DNA from: Symsagittifera roscoffensis
Taxonomy: Eukaryota > Xenacoelomorpha > Acoela > Convolutidae
Direction of reading: 5' to 3'
Length of the DNA: 64,000 nucleotides
NCBI RefSeq assembly: GCF_963678635.1
Contig: NC_087063.1
Location: forward strand, 67,560,727 to 67,624,726
The first letter of the stretch is position 1; the number at the start of each line of letters is the position of its first letter. Below, piece by piece: positions 54,302 to 64,000 of the stretch. A program made the translations under genes and the position numbers. Below the pieces are notes generated by a model. It made no database searches. It was given only the letters and a program-made list of their open reading frames with translations, and had not been told where the DNA came from.

Positions 54302-54418
54302 CTTTTTTGGGCTGGGTAATCTTGCCTCGCCCTCATGCAACGGACACAATGGGCCTCGAAAATCCGACCTTTCGATGGAGAGATAGATACGTAATCACTT
54401 CACCATCGCCGCCCTTAG
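54302..54418 (-). mobile_element. tRNA-like SINE, second unit, duplicated copy
   Basis: Duplicate of 52556-52672 at offset 1746. Confidence 0.6.
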
Positions 54419-54528
54419 TCTGAACTTTGCATTTCACTCGATGTAAGCTACCTATGGGTTGTTTGAGTGTGTCTGTGATGAGATGGAGAGTGTTCAGTAT
54501 AGTCTGTCCCTGGGTGCCCATTCGCACA

Positions 54529-55236
54529 CTCAACAGATTAGAGCCCTGGAAGCGGGGGAAATGTGGAGGAAGTCGTAGGGAAAGAACAACAAGTGGGTGG
54601 AACAGTCGTAACCAGCACTGCACTCAGAAAACAAAAAAATACGTTCATGATAATTTTGCCCATTTATGATAAATTGGAAAAAAGTGAGGATTTTTGTGAA
54701 ATGATAAATCGCAAAAAGAAGATGAGATTTGAAGAATTCAAACATTTTTTTCGAGATTTGAATTAAAATCTAATTATAGTTCCTTCGTATTATTCTTGTC
54801 ACGTAAATGTTGACCATCTGCAACATTTTCTTGGATAAAACATCTTGTTAAAATTAAAATAAAACTATCAAAAAACTACGCGATTAATCACACGAACTAG
54901 GAAACAGGTGAAACTTTTTGTTAACTCGCAAAGAGTAGATGAGATCTTTTTATGAAAGCTCTTTCATATCGTTTTCATCACGTACATTCTAATATTCTGC
55001 AACATTTCTGGATAGAAACTTCATGTTAAAATTAAACTATCAAAAAAATATGCGATTAATCTCAATTTCTGAAAAAAATTTAGGATGTTTTCAATGAAAC
55101 GTTGAAAAAAAACGCAATTGCACACTCACAAGAAGGATCGCTGACCGACTACAGGAGAGAGTTGAGGAGCGGGCTCAATCTGCATGAGGAAGAAAGCGGG
55201 AAACTCCAGAATGAGACGCTGAAAAGCATATGGATC
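54529..55236. other. no gene seen; coding-like end before the gap
   Basis: Mostly AT-rich. From about 55120 to the gap the sequence is GC-richer and reads HSQEGSLTDYRRELRSGLNL on the plus strand. It may be an exon cut by the gap. Confidence 0.3.
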
Positions 55237-55436
55237 NNNNNNNNNNNNNNNNNNNNNNNNNNNNNNNNNNNNNNNNNNNNNNNNNNNNNNNNNNNNNNNN
55301 NNNNNNNNNNNNNNNNNNNNNNNNNNNNNNNNNNNNNNNNNNNNNNNNNNNNNNNNNNNNNNNNNNNNNNNNNNNNNNNNNNNNNNNNNNNNNNNNNNNN
55401 NNNNNNNNNNNNNNNNNNNNNNNNNNNNNNNNNNNN
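55237..55436. other. assembly gap, 200 N
   Basis: A run of exactly 200 N, a conventional scaffold-gap size, so the true length is unknown. Confidence 0.99.
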
Positions 55437-55654
55437 GTTAGCAGTTATTGTAGCAGTTTATAAAGTTATAAAGTTCTGCCATAAATAGTTTGTTATCAAG
55501 TTCCGTGTTTACGTCGTTATTGTCAAAAGCGATTGTTAATGATTCGTCGATCGAAGAGGAGGAGTATGTGTCTGGTGATGAAGGGTCAGAAAATACAGTC
55601 ACTACGTCCAAAAGAGTTTTCTGGCGAGATGAATAAAAAGTTTAGCTGAGGTTG

Positions 55655-55915
55655 TTATCCAGGACAAAAAGGGTTCGATGCAGAGCCAGAATTTTTTTGA
55701 GATTTATCTACAACATCCATATAATATCTTTTACCACAAAGTTTTGGCGGGCCCATGTTTCGATTTGAACGACGTAGAAGTGGTTCATTACCGGAATTAG
55801 ATGGAGGCTGAACGTTTGAAATGGCTTCATCAGACGAGTCAATTATCTCGTAACTCGGAGTGTTCCCTGGTGGATCTTCGTAGAGTGTTATTGCTGAATT
55901 ATCCTTCGGGTCCAT
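55655..55915 (-). pseudogene. gypsy pol C-terminal end
   Basis: An 86-codon frame: acidic (YEDPPGNTPSYEIIDSSDEA), then RRSNRNMGPPKLCGKRYYMD, a basic 'RRSxRxxxPPxxxGxRY' end of the kind that closes many Ty3/gypsy pol proteins. Confidence 0.6.
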
Positions 55916-56073
55916 TTCTTGTGAGGTGACAATTGGTTCCGCCGGAAGGATGCTGACTGATTGGGAACTGTGATGGTGTCAAATCGTCGTCTTGGTTATC
56001 GTCATAAATCTCAACTTAAAGTTATCATTTGTTTTACAAGAGTTAGCAGTGTTGTTATCGTGCTTTAAATCAT

Positions 56074-56628
56074 TTAGGGAATCGGAAAAAATTTGGTCCC
56101 TAACCACGTCTCTACACGGAGAAAACCTCCAGTTATCCACTCCCAATCCTTAATATCGGAGTTATCCGAGGTAAAAAACATGGAATTGTCACAAGCAACA
56201 CAACATGGAACAATAGTCGGCTCCTTAGATCGGGGTGGCTGTCTTCGAGAAGGGTTCGTAGAAGGTCTCGACACTCGCTTACTGGTGTTGTTGTCCGAGG
56301 TTCCCAATTCTTTTCGATTCCCGGTCTTCGGTTGTTGTTTTTTTGGTTTATTCGATTTCCAGAGTTTTGCACGTCTCGGACTTACTTCAACGTTAGAATT
56401 AGGAAGGTAAGGGAACAATATGTTGGTTTTAAAAGAACGGATTTTTGAAAAATTCAATTTAGGAATAGCCATGTCTGATTTTCTGATTGTTTTTCCATCG
56501 GATAATTCAACAGTCGTACTGGAGGCGTTTATGATTTTTTGGTTAAACTCCTCAATAAATGGATTTCCATTGATGCTCTTGTTCGTTTTCGGAAGGATTT
56601 TATATTTAAATGGACTTTGGAGGGGCAT
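56074..56628 (-). pseudogene. gypsy pol region after integrase core
   Basis: A 184-codon frame. The N-terminal part is NPFIEEFNQKIINASSTTVE with IRKSDMAIPK. A Lys/Pro/Arg/Ser-rich linker follows, then CCVACDNSMFF. The position upstream of the C-terminal end suggests the integrase C-terminal region. There is no clear domain. Confidence 0.4.
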
Positions 56629-57176
56629 TATAGATGAGGAGGGTTTTGAGGGAGACGGGTAATCTGATTCTATACAGGTGTCTGGTTCTTCTTGGGGATC
56701 AACGTATCCTTGTATCCATCCTCCACTCTTTCATCTGCGTTCCAGTCTTTTGCTCTTTCACTGGAAAGTATCGATTTCCCTTTGTCTAGAGAGCTACTAA
56801 TTTGGCAATAAACAAGGTATTTAAATCCAAAGGACGATCAGGCAACTTCAAATTTTTGCGGTATTTATTTACAAGTTTTTCGTGATCTGATAATAATGGG
56901 ATTTCTAGGGAAACTTGAATACCGGAAGTGGACGATTGAATTACTTTTTTTTATATTCAATATTAACAGTTTTTACAATTTTCTATCTAAACCGGAATTA
57001 ATTATACTACAATAAGGAAATAAAAATTATAAAAATGCGGAATCAGAAATAGAAATTTTTAAAGAATTAATATTTGAATAATCCGAAGGAATATCTTTTG
57101 AAGTACAAAAAATTAGTTCGATTATGATTTGAATTTCAAATTGGAAAGGTCGAGTTAATAAGTTTCAGAACTGATG

Positions 57177-58038
57177 CTAAAAGGTAATTACGTAATCTTG
57201 CGTAATCGGACTTTTCGAAATTCGAACCGATAGCAGAGCATGACTGTCATTGTTTATCCGATTTTTTTTCATTATGTGATGGGGGCAGGGCTTTTCTAGA
57301 TGAAATTCTAAAAATTCAATCGGTGAATGGCATAACTTTTCCTGCCAATTGCTTAATTGTGAAGTTAAACGGTAGTAACCGATCAACCCATTTTTTTGGT
57401 CTGCGGAAAGTAGAGCTTTATGATCTGTAATTACCTCGAAGTCTGATCCCTAAAGGTAGTTTTTATAGTTTTCTACTACCCAAACTTTTCCCAAATGTTC
57501 TAAATCTTTAATGGAATATTTGGATTCGTGTGGATTGAGAAACCGAGCTGCAAAGGAAATGGTTTTTTAAACAATTCCGCGGAGTTGTACGTGGGATGCT
57601 CCTAATCCGTTATGCAATGCGTCGGTTTTATTCTGGTATTAGGTTTTACGTCGAAGTGCGTTTTTTCTGTCAGATAATTTCTTGTTTGATTTTCTCTAAA
57701 TCTTTTGTATGGTCAAGGAGGACGGAGCGTGCTTCCCAAAGATGCTAAAATTGGCACAAATTTATTCTATTGATTTTTGACCCAAAAAATCATCTTAGTT
57801 CCTTCAAACTTTTGGGGATAGGTAGGTTCTTTTTTGCTTTCGCGTTGTCGAAAAACGGAGAAATTGCAGTACTCAAGACCTTTAATCCCAACTATTTGAT
57901 TTTTTTAAAAAAATTTAAATTTTGACCACTTAACAGCAAAATTGTCATCGTCCAACGTTGATAAGATTTTAAAGACAATGTTTTTGTTGTTTAAGAAGCT
58001 TCCATTGGATGCAATTAAAATGTCGTCTAAGTAACAAT
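57177..58038 (-). pseudogene. gypsy RT palm end and RNase H traces
   Basis: YLDD is intact at 58022-58033 (NCYLDDILIASNGSF). An RNase H trace follows (VITDHKALLSADQKNGLIGY, about 57430-57370) and continues in the frame 57386-57177 (WQEKLCHSPIEFLEFHLEKP). Several stops lie between. Confidence 0.6.
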
Positions 58039-58551
58039 TTAGGAAAAAGTTATTGTACCTAACATTGAGTCCATGACTCTTTGAAATTCGTTAGGCATAT
58101 CGCACAGTCCATAAAAATAGGTTCCAGTAATATCGCCGCCTACTATACTAAAGTTAGACTGATTACTAGTAAGTTTGTCTGAGGCGAGTTGGCTATAGGC
58201 ATTTTGCAATTCCAGGTTAGTAAAATATACTTCTCCAACGGAAACATTTGAAGTTTGTGCTGCTACGTTATCTACAAGTTCATGAAAGTTCGACATTTGT
58301 TATTTATTTTTGTATATCTGCTTGTTGATAAACTTTGAATCTAGTGCCAACTTGATCGATTTGTCTTTTCTACAAGTAATGACAATTAGGCTGATAAAAC
58401 GATTTTCATCGCAATATTGCAACTTCTTAAAGTGTCCCTCGTTTTTCAGCCGGTTAAGTTCAGTTTTAACTGAATCAAGTGAGTGGAGAGGAACGAGTAT
58501 ACCTTTTAATTGAATGGGTTTTAGAGGTTCGTGAAAATGGGTGATTTTCAT
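58039..58551 (-). pseudogene. gypsy RT fingers/palm
   Basis: The frame 58551-58300 has LNRLKNEGHFKKLQYCDENR and SIKLALDSKFINKQIYKN. The frame 58296-58039 has YFTNLELQNAYSQL and GLCDMPNEFQRVMDSML. The first catalytic Asp of the usual 'LDLxxAY' is Glu here. A stop/frameshift at about 58297 separates them. Confidence 0.7.
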
Positions 58552-58979
58552 CTGATATTTTTCGTTTTCATTTCCGAAGGAATATATTGATAAAAGTCCA
58601 TGTCTTTTTCTGCCGTGGAAATAAAACTAATTGACTTACACGTCTTGTTCGCCCGGAAGTGTGGAATTTTATTCTGTGATACTTTTATCCCCACTTCAGG
58701 TAGGTTGTCATTACCGAGGATATTTCTGTCGTGCCCTTCTGTCAGGAAGAAATGGCAGTTATCATGTGACCATCCATTTGAAGAGATCGAAAATATCGAT
58801 TTACCGGAGATGTTGATAGCATTGTCCGTGAACCCACAGTTTAAGTCCTTGGTTGCTTTATCCAATGGATAAATTTTTAGATAAAGATCCCGTAAAACAC
58901 TCTTCTTGAGAAAACTGACCCGGCTAGCAGAGTCCACTTGGATACTTAAGAATACTTGGTTTTCCTTCCCGAAGCCCAT
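58548..58979 (-). pseudogene. gypsy aspartic protease region
   Basis: A 143-codon frame with QVDSASRVSFLKKSVLRDL (DSAS in place of D-T/S-G) and NILGNDNLPEVGIKVSQNK, which has the position of the second protease loop. The RT frame overlaps its end by 4 bp. Confidence 0.6.
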
Positions 58980-59040
58980 ATTTAATAGTTTCTTCAGTTC
59001 TTTTCCATCAACGTCAAAATTGTAGTTGCGTTTATTACCG

Positions 59041-59600
59041 AATAATTTTCATTTCCAATCTGTCCATATTCCGGCCATGCATTGATCACGCCACAACATT
59101 CTTTATTTATATGGTCCATATTTACATCCGGATGATCCGACGGATTAGGTTGGCTAGGGCTAAGTAGAGGATAGAACGTAGTTTCTTCTCGGCTTCCTCT
59201 ATTCTACTTCCGTTAAGTTTCTTGGTTTCGGATTTAATAGAAGCCGCATCCTCGTCGTCGTAACGTTTTTGTTCTTGGATATTTCTCTCTATCCTAGTTT
59301 TCCTTTGGACTTCCGATTCTTTTTCCGTCAGATTTACTAGTGTTGGTTGACGGGGATGGTGTCTTTCCGATGGATTTAGTAGATTCTCAATATGTAAATT
59401 TTTTTTCGCGATGATTGCTAAGTGAAAAAGATCACTTCAATCTTCCCAAGGAATAGGTGGGACCACCGTGTGGTTCTGCCAGAGTGGAGGTGTTCCTCTC
59501 AAGTTACATTCGTTATTTGACTGCGCCTTGATAAAATGTTATTTTGTAAGAGTTAATTCTAATTTTTCACAGTTATAAGGATAAAAGGATAAAACGAGTT
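59041..59600 (-). pseudogene. gag C-terminal region, traces
   Basis: Short minus-strand stretches such as KTRIERNIQEQKRYDDEDAA (about 59310-59250) and NPSDHPDVNMDHINKECCGV (about 59135-59080), charged and in order before protease. Domain call weak. Confidence 0.35.
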
Positions 59601-59780
59601 AACCTAAAGTTAAAACATTAAAAAGAGACGAAGCATTCTCTCAGCCGGAGAAACTGAAAGAGTGAAGGTCAGACATAAGTGACCTGTTAGATTGATTAAA
59701 TAATTCTTCAGCTAAACTAGAATAGATATAAAGTGGAATCACATCAGATTAGTAGGTATGACGTTTATGCTGATTAATTG

Positions 59781-61230
59781 CCCGGGTTGACCGAAAAAAA
59801 AACGATCAATTTCATTTTCATATATGAGAGAACTGTTCATGCAAATTAATACAATTCAATACGTACAGAAAGTTGTATAAAAAAGCTATGACAAGTATTG
59901 AATTTTATGATTTTTGCATAATAAGTATTTTTCTATTATTGAAAATTATATTATATGCAACAAACTCAGTATTTGCTTTGGTTCATGTGATTTGTCAGAA
60001 AACACAAAACAAGGTTTTCTCTTTTCCGAGAAGAAAAGAATAAAACCAATGAGAATTGCTGATTGTACAGTTTCATAAAATATTTCAATACGTGTAGAAA
60101 TTTGTATAAAAAAGCTATGACAAGTGTTGAATATTATAAAACTTGTATAGTAGGTATTTTTCTATCATTGATTATTAAATTATGAGCAACAAATTCGAAT
60201 TTTGCTTTGGTTCATGGGTTTTGTCCGAAATACAAAGCCAAGGTTTTCGTTTTTCCGATAAACCCATTGCTATTGACAAAAACCGCGCAACTGAACTGTA
60301 TTTTAAGATCCTTCAAGAAAAAGTTGTTGATTTCACCCAGAAACATAAATAAAAAACCGTAACATTTTGTATATGGCCAGAAGTTTTAGTTGTTAAAAAA
60401 TTGTGGTCTTAAGCTTTGACAGGTTATGCTTTGACAGGTTATCTTACTATAAAAAACATTACTATTAAAAATGGTTTACACAAAAAATCATAGTCACTTT
60501 TGATTTTTTTGTCGATAAAATCAGGCCAGACAACCTTATAGACAAAAACGCACAAATTGTTGCAGGCAATTTTTTTTTTGAAAATTGTTTAATTGGGCAG
60601 AAAAAAGACTATGCAACTACAGAATAAACATAGCCAACAAACAGTTGGAAAAGAGATATGAAATCAAGGAAACTGAAAAAAAACTTACTTATGTTTTCAG
60701 ATCCTTCAACTTTTGAATTTCGAATAAAAAAGATGGCCTTAAAGCTCTTGAACTTGTAGAACAATCTATGATGTACACTTTTTGTTAAAATTAACGCAAT
60801 TGGAGAAAACTGGATTAATACGTAAAAATTTATCTCGCTGGGAAATCTGATAGTTAATTTCGATTTTCGAAATCAGAAGTTGATCACGTTTTTCGTGACC
60901 TTTACAAATTTGCTGTTCGATAGTGGATTTGACTTTCTTAAGTTAAAACTTAAAAAAAAACTTAAAAAAAAACTCAAGTTAAACCACGAAAAATCAAAAT
61001 TGAGCGTGAAAAAAAAACTGAAAAAAAAATCAGCAAGACTTATATAAGAGTACTCATTACGTTCATTAATCTTAAAAACTTGTAAAAAGAGTTATCATAC
61101 AGTTTTCATAAGGGAAAAGTGTGTGAGAAAAAGTTTCTCTTTAGACTCAATGTATGGAATTGTAAAGGAAGCGATTTTATCGTATGAAGTTGTATAATTG
61201 GCTTTTTTCGTGTATGAAGGTCAACCCGGG
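59781..61230. mobile_element. possible 1.45-kb TIR element
   Basis: cccgggttgacc at 59781-59792 and its exact reverse complement at 61219-61230 bound an AT-rich, non-coding segment. CCCGGG is rare in such DNA. Beyond 12 bp the similarity is weak (gaaaaaa tracts) and I see no target duplication. Confidence 0.35.
59857..60265. repeat. diverged 229-bp tandem repeat
   Basis: 59857-60046 and 60086-60265 share caatacgt, ttgtataaaaaagctatgac, gcaacaaa, ttgctttggttcatg and caaggttttc in the same order. Confidence 0.8.
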
Positions 61231-61999
61231 TTTGTTTGAAAACGATTGATAACGATTGAGAGGCCTCAATTGGTTAACCTAATTGCTATCTTTGCTTAGA
61301 TTTAGTGTGATTTGGGACCCCAGGTTGTTCATCTTTACCAGTTGACCAATTTTAGTCATTGACAGATCGACCACTGTATGGTCAGCTCTGATACCTGTAC
61401 ATGACGTGCTGGTGTATCTCTTGGGTATTTAGGGGTCGCCCTTGATTATGCTGCTCCTCGGTGCTACTGTTTGTGGCGCCTTCACTCAGTGGAGCCCTGT
61501 AGTTGCCACAAGCCGCCAAATGGAAGTTGTTCTTGCTGCACTTATAAGACATATCCATGGCCTAAAAAACTGCAGTTATTGCTCACACCATTGAAAATGG
61601 GGATAAACTTTGTCTTCGGGTGTGTTTTTGCTTCTTTTCTTTTCTCTTTTCTTTTTTTTGTTCAGGCAAAACCAGGTACAACAATTGATAATCAGAATGA
61701 GTCGAGAGAAATATCATGTTAAAGTTCTTTTAGTCGTGATTTGAACATCAGGGATTCGACCCCCTTTGTACGCTTTTGAGTTATCCATTTTTGGTGACTG
61801 ACCCAAAATGTTTTCCATGACGGTTTTTTTCAGTGCTTTGGGATATCTCGCAAAATCAAAGTGGCCGAAGTAAAAAAACATCGATAAGTTTTAGACAATT
61901 TTTGGAATCCGCCCCCCTCGAGAATTTTTTTTGGTTGTTTATGATCTTTATGACCGAAACTTTCTGCTGCTTGCACCGCAACAAGCTATCGTTGCTTTT
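61231..61999. other. no gene seen
   Basis: An 83-codon frame at 61471-61722 has a Cys-rich start and one hydrophobic stretch (FVFGCVFASFLFSFLFF) but depends on homopolymer T runs; I do not call it a gene. Confidence 0.35.
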
Positions 62000-62135
62000 T
62001 AGAGGCACTTAGCATAGTGGTAAGGGGTTCACTTTGAAATCGTTAGATCGTGTATTCGATCCCAAGCCATGGCATTGATAGTGTGTGAGGGCGAGCTCTC
62101 ACTTGACCTATGGCTTCAAGTCTACAACAGCTTCA
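62000..62135 (+). mobile_element. tRNA-like SINE head
   Basis: The A box tagcatagtgg is at about 62010 and a B-box-like gtattcgatcc at about 62051, at tRNA-like spacing. gtgtgagggcgagc follows, as in the SINE bodies at 52-54 kb (ttgagggcgaggc). The arms do not fold as a proper tRNA. Confidence 0.5.
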
Positions 62136-62619
62136 CCAATTTTGGATATAGTGGTACCAAGTGAAAGTTCTGGACGCAAAAAAAACGGCCTTGAGTTGCA
62201 AAAAAAGGTCTTTGCTAGAAAAAAACATTATCGAATTTGGGGAGTCGATACTAATGGTTTGTCCCGACAGGACGATTAGTGCCTGCTGATACCTACTGCA
62301 ATTCGCAGGAACCACATTCTTTTATTATTTATAGCTTCCCCTTGATGCGAAATTCATGTTGAAATTTTGCCCGTCCTTGCGGAAACATTTTTTGTGAGAG
62401 ACAGTTCATTACGAGGCCAAACTGTTCACTGGATAGGCGCACAATTTTGTGTTTGTATCTTCCTGGATTCCAGAGGCAAGTATTTAAACATGTTCCAAAA
62501 TGTAAATGGATTCCACTCAGATATTTACGTGGATTCTATATACTTGTACATATACTTGCAACGTAAAATTTGTCGGCACCTTTGATTTGTTGCGGATTCC
62601 TCAACAAGCAAATATAGCT

Positions 62620-62755
62620 AGTTGTTCTGGGTCCCGCAACTGTAAGTGGATTCCGCAAAATGTAAGTGAAACCCGCAAATGTGAGTGAAATCCGCAAAAT
62701 TTGTGAGCGGAATCCACAAAAGTAAGCGGATTTCGCAAACTGTAAAGGAATTTTC
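62620..62755. repeat. degenerate repeat of ggaatccgcaaa.tgtaag
   Basis: About six units of 18-22 bp with strong variation (gtaagtggattccgcaaa, gtgagtgaaatccgcaaa, gtaagcggatttcgcaaa). Confidence 0.8.
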
Positions 62756-62973
62756 AATTTGTTTATTACCGAACTTGCAAATGCACTTGCGGAAGTTAAA
62801 AGCAAGGATTTAGCCATTTTCAGCGGAATTCACGAACAATTCTTGAAACATTGGTTCAATAAACTGATGGAAGTCACACTTTAGTATTGGCAAGCAGTTT
62901 TTGGGATCATAGTTTTGAAAACACAACAACGAATAAATAATTGGGTTAATTCGGTAATTGGGTTATTCCACTA

Positions 62974-63033
62974 TTGGGATTCAGTTTTTGAGATTCAGTA
63001 TTTGGGATTCAGTATTTGAGATTCAGTATTTGT
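62974..63033. repeat. short tandem repeat, period about 16
   Basis: Four units of gggattcagtatttga-type sequence. Confidence 0.8.
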
Positions 63034-63474
63034 GACCGTGAATTCAATTTATGAAGATAGTATTTAGGATGAGATGATAGAGTGAAATCATGAGTTAGCT
63101 CTTCAAATCTTTCTGTATGTTTCCAGTATAAATTATGGTCTGAAAAAATGTCGGCCTGTCAAAATTGTTCATGAGAGTCAATTATCTATTTGAAGTACTT
63201 TGTTTACAGGGAGTAAAGGATATATTTAACTAATTTGAGTAAATTAGTATTAGATGAAATTTAACAAATTTGAATTACAGCAGAATTAAATTTCAAGTTC
63301 AAAAACACAAATATATAGGCCTAAGAATGTTGCTTTATCAAATTATGTTCTGGTTTCGCAAATTGAAAATATTTCAAAATGGCTCAATTCAAACAATTTT
63401 ACTTCAATTGAATGGCTTGAAATGAACTGATGAATAAGTTTACTTTCGTTTGTTCAGTTGGCGGGAAATGAGAT

Positions 63475-63672
63475 GGCAGGATTTGGGATTGATGACAGGA
63501 ATTGAGACCGAAGTTAAGTGTTAATAGGAAGTGAGACTGAAGCTGGGTATGTTTCACAGGAATTGAGATGAGATCGAATTTGCGTATGTTTGACAGGAAT
63601 TGAGATCGAAGTTGGGTATGTTCGACAGGATTTGAGATCGAAGTTGGATGTTTGACAGGAATTCAGATAGAA
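63475..63672. repeat. tandem repeat of about 35-40 bp
   Basis: Five to six units of acaggaattgagatcgaagttgggtatgtt type, with length variation. Confidence 0.85.
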
Positions 63673-63744
63673 TTTTTTGCACTCCAACTGTTAGCTTGTC
63701 AACGTAGTATTTAAAAGATATTTTTTTAAACGCTACTACACTTA

Positions 63745-63940
63745 CATATATGTAAGCGGAATCCGCAAACAAAATGCGGATTCCACTTACAGTTTGCGGA
63801 TTTTACCTACAGTTTGTGGATTTCGCTGACAATTGCGGATTCCGCGACAGCTCAATTCAACTATACACATGTCTCATTATCTGTTTTTGGATCCCACAAA
63901 CTGTTCTGGATTCCGCAATAACGGTTGAGGATTCCGCATA
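63745..63940. repeat. degenerate repeat, inverted partner of 62620-62755
   Basis: It begins with the hairpin gtaagcggaatccgca/tgcggattccacttac (63751-63792) and continues with units such as cagtttgcggatttta. These are the reverse complement of the 62620 repeat. Confidence 0.8.
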
Positions 63941-64000
63941 TTCGCCAATTTTCGGAGCGATTTTGATCGGTACAGTGTTTTAGTATTTGCTTATGGAATC

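Larger units (their letters stand above)
51041..54528. repeat. 1746-bp near-identical tandem duplication
   Basis: Copy 1 about 51041-52782, copy 2 about 52787-54528, offset 1746 throughout. I found only isolated differences (for example 51939 c versus 53685 t; 52746 a versus 54492 g). It contains a LINE fragment and two SINE-like units per copy. Very recent duplication or assembly artefact; the N gap lies only 0.7 kb further. Confidence 0.95.
55655..59600 (-). mobile_element. decayed Ty3/gypsy-type element without integrase core
   Basis: On the minus strand: gag end (about 59600-59041), protease (58979-58548), RT (58551 to about 57880), RNase H trace (about 57470-57340), a basic linker (56628-56074) and a pol C-terminal end (55915-55655). 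Only about 550 bp lie between RNase H and the linker, too little for zinc region plus DDE core, so an internal deletion is likely. No LTR was identified. Confidence 0.7.

Noticed and set aside
55102-55488. 128-codon frame across the N gap
   Set aside because: Most of it is undefined X; only the part before the gap is sequence.
61471-61722. Cys-rich frame with a membrane-like stretch as a gene
   Set aside because: The hydrophobic part comes from a ttttct-rich tract; no support around it.
62000-62075. True tRNA gene
   Set aside because: A and B boxes are present but the arms do not fold; a SINE head is more likely.

Overview
This window looks like AT-rich nuclear DNA from an invertebrate animal (metazoan). 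The species cannot be named from the sequence. Nearly everything recognisable is transposable-element DNA: parts of three Ty3/gypsy-type elements, one very large LTR element with two intact LTRs, a CR1-like LINE with a 2A peptide motif, a PHD-finger/reverse-transcriptase/restriction-like-endonuclease non-LTR element, a LINE fragment inside a near-perfect tandem duplication, tRNA-like SINEs, several short inverted-repeat elements and many tandem repeats. No convincing intact host gene is visible; at most there are two or three exon-like pieces. A run of 200 Ns (55237-55436) marks a scaffold gap.

Layout. 1-4885 (minus): a well-preserved Ty3/gypsy-type gag and pol running off the left edge, with a 14-bp minisatellite (5086-5800) and C-run-rich, 70-bp-repeat DNA behind it. 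8288-14580 (minus): a rearranged CR1-like LINE. ORF1 has an SGNH-esterase domain; ORF2 starts with a signal-like segment, a hydrophobic stretch and a canonical 2A motif before the endonuclease. A 1672-bp tandem duplication and a 285-bp inverted repeat sit in the middle. 14735-17760 (plus): a PHD + RT + restriction-like endonuclease element, head to head with the LINE. 18403-20921 (plus): decayed gypsy pol plus a 250-bp tandem repeat. 21-30 kb: mostly non-coding, with a MITE (22568-23029), a divergent dispersed repeat pair and two TIR elements with target-site duplications (29524-29744, 29780-29979).

30315-48861 (plus) is the centre of the window: an 18.5-kb LTR element with 410-bp LTRs that begin TG and end CA, flanked by the 4-bp direct repeat CTAG. 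It carries a structured leader, unusual reading frames before the capsid, capsid, protease, RT, RNase H and a DD(35)E integrase. Some 6 kb of additional reading frames follow integrase: a small basic frame, a small hydrophobic frame, a membrane/envelope-like region and a last frame of unknown function that is followed by an intron-like segment. Many stops and frameshifts show that this copy is dead, but the gene order is readable. If real, the layout is closer to a complex retrovirus than to an ordinary retrotransposon.

48862-64000: an exon-like block (50637-50946), a 1746-bp near-identical tandem duplication holding LINE and SINE pieces, the gap, a decayed gypsy element (55655-59600, minus) that seems to lack its integrase core, a possible 1.45-kb TIR element (59781-61230), another SINE-like head and several short-period repeats to the right edge.
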